This document shows positions 5,004-5,870 of a DNA stretch of 5,870 nt, piece after piece; position 1 is the first letter of the stretch, and the number at the start of each line of letters is the position of its first letter. The notes beneath the pieces are model-generated. The model had not been told where the DNA came from. It was given only the letters and a program-made list of their open reading frames with translations, and did not search any database. Position numbers and translations under genes: made by a program. Source of the DNA: Propionibacteriaceae bacterium (lineage in GTDB: Bacteria > Actinomycetota > Actinomycetes > Propionibacteriales > Propionibacteriaceae); assembly GCA_027346035.1 (NCBI GenBank), contig DAIESZ010000368.1, forward strand, positions 1 through 5,870. The letters are read 5' to 3'.

Positions 5004-5870
5004 TCACAGCAGTTCGCGGAACCGGATGAGCCGAGCGAGTGAGGAGTCGTGTCCGAGGATCTCCATCGACTCGAACAGAGGCGGCGACACCTGGCGACCA
5101 GTGATCCCCACCCTCACCGGGCCGAAGGCCACCTTGGGCTTGAGCCCGAGATCGTCGACCAGCTTCGCCCGCAGCGCCGCCTGAATCGTCTCGGCGTCCC
5201 AGGGTGACAACCCCTCAAGGACGCCGAGGGCGGCGTCCACGACCCGAGCGGCGTCGTCGGTGAGCGTTTCGAGCGCGCCGTCGTCGACCTCCAGGGTGGT
5301 GTCGTCGACGAGCAGGAAGTCAAGCTTGTCAGCCGCCTCGCCCAGGAGCGTGAGCCGCTCCTGGATCAGCGGCGTGGCGCGACGTACCAATCCGCGCCGG
5401 GCGGCGTCCGGCTGGCTCCACACGCCCCGCTCGACGAGGTGGTCGATGATGCGGTCGGCGAGGACCTCGGGGTTCATCGCCCGGATGTAGGCGCCGTTGA
5501 TCCAATCGAGCTTCTTGACGTCGAAGATCGGCCCGGTGGTGTTGACCCTCGACCAGTCGAACGAGGCGACGAACTGGTCGAGGGTCGCGATCTCACTGCC
5601 GTCGTCACCGACCGGGGGGTACGCGAGCAGCTGGAGGAAGTTGCGCAGCGCCTCGGGAAGGTAGCCCTGCTCGCGGAACCACAGCAACCGGGCCGCAGGG
5701 TTGCGGCGCTTGCTGATCTTCGACTTGTCGGGGTTGCGCAGCAGTGGCATGTGGGCGTATTGCGGAACAGGGAGCCCGAGCCATTCATGCAGCAGGATGT
5801 GCTTGGGGGTGGAGCTGATCCACTCCTCTCCCCGCACGACGGTGGTGATCCCCATCTCGTGGTCGTCGAC
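5004..5870 (-). CDS. gltX: Glutamyl-tRNA synthetase, C-terminal part (5' end beyond the window)
   Basis: Class I synthetase that charges tRNA-Glu with glutamate. Only the last 288 residues are present; the frame is open to the right edge, so roughly the first 200 of about 490 residues, with the HIGH motif, lie outside. Visible parts are VDDHEMGITTVVRGEEWISS (window residues 1-20), TPKHILLHEWLGLPVPQYAH, and the KMSKS-equivalent KISKR (51-55) within NPDKSKISKRRNPAA. These are followed by the stem-contact region (EALRNFLQLLAYP, FDVKKLDWINGAYIR) and the helical anticodon-binding domain, ending LARLIRFRELL. The RGEEWISSTPKH block is characteristic of bacterial GluRS and sets it apart from GlnRS. 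Nothing is broken in the visible part. The ATG at 5853-5855 is the internal Met of DDHEMGI, not the start. A 61-base gap separates it from glnS. Because glnS is present, this GluRS is expected to be discriminating (tRNA-Glu only), but I cannot verify that from the anticodon-binding residues. Confidence 0.96.
   Translation of the reverse strand, partial: VDDHEMGITTVVRGEEWISSTPKHILLHEWLGLPVPQYAHMPLLRNPDKSKISKRRNPAARLLWFREQGYLPEALRNFLQLLAYPPVGDDGSEIATLDQFVASFDWSRVNTTGPIFDVKKLDWINGAYIRAMNPEVLADRIIDHLVERGVWSQPDAARRGLVRRATPLIQERLTLLGEAADKLDFLLVDDTTLEVDDGALETLTDDAARVVDAALGVLEGLSPWDAETIQAALRAKLVDDLGLKPKVAFGPVRVGITGRQVSPPLFESMEILGHDSSLARLIRFRELL

Noticed and set aside
4136..5029. Long plus-strand open frame of 297 codons opposite glnS
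   Set aside because: It is antisense to a certain glnS, has no recognisable motif, and is the usual product of high-GC third-position bias on the opposite strand.

Overview
The window looks like the chromosome of a high-GC Gram-positive bacterium, most likely an actinobacterium. Codon third positions are almost all G or C, and the PTS enzyme, DeoR-type regulator and GluRS read like actinobacterial proteins. I cannot fix the family from sequence alone. All recognised genes lie on the minus strand, so transcription runs from high to low coordinates.

Right part (3248-5870): two aminoacyl-tRNA synthetase genes in tandem. gltX (glutamyl-tRNA synthetase) enters from beyond the right edge and only its C-terminal 288 codons are present. 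After a 61-base gap with a GC-rich hairpin comes a complete glnS (glutaminyl-tRNA synthetase, 564 aa). glnS has no Shine-Dalgarno sequence, but a TACTCT -10-like box sits 7 bases before its ATG, as expected for a leaderless transcript. GlnRS is patchy in actinobacteria, many of which make Gln-tRNA through GatCAB instead.

Middle (2903-3247): a 345-base gap without a convincing gene. It holds a possible glnS terminator hairpin and an AT-rich block (about 2965-3040). That block contains a direct repeat spaced two helical turns apart, a promoter-like -35/-10 pair and a 16-base palindrome over the -10. This is the probable control region of the next operon.

Left part (1-2902): a fructose operon in the order fruR (DeoR/GlpR-family regulator), fruK (1-phosphofructokinase) and fruA (fructose PTS EIIABC, cut by the left edge). 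fruR and fruK overlap in an ATGA; fruK and fruA are 37 bases apart. FruA would import fructose as fructose 1-phosphate, FruK would convert it to fructose 1,6-bisphosphate, and FruR would probably control the operon, with fructose 1-phosphate as the likely signal.

No new biological system is evident. The most notable anomaly is a frame break in fruA. Its good start and first 22 codons lie in one frame and the intact EIIA-EIIB-EIIC body in another, with the break in an AAGGAAGG run that duplicates the gene's own ribosome binding site. A second possible frame problem of the same sign lies at the 5' end of fruR, where the best ribosome binding site and ATG are out of frame with the regulator. These could be sequencing errors, mutations or, less likely, regulated frameshifts.
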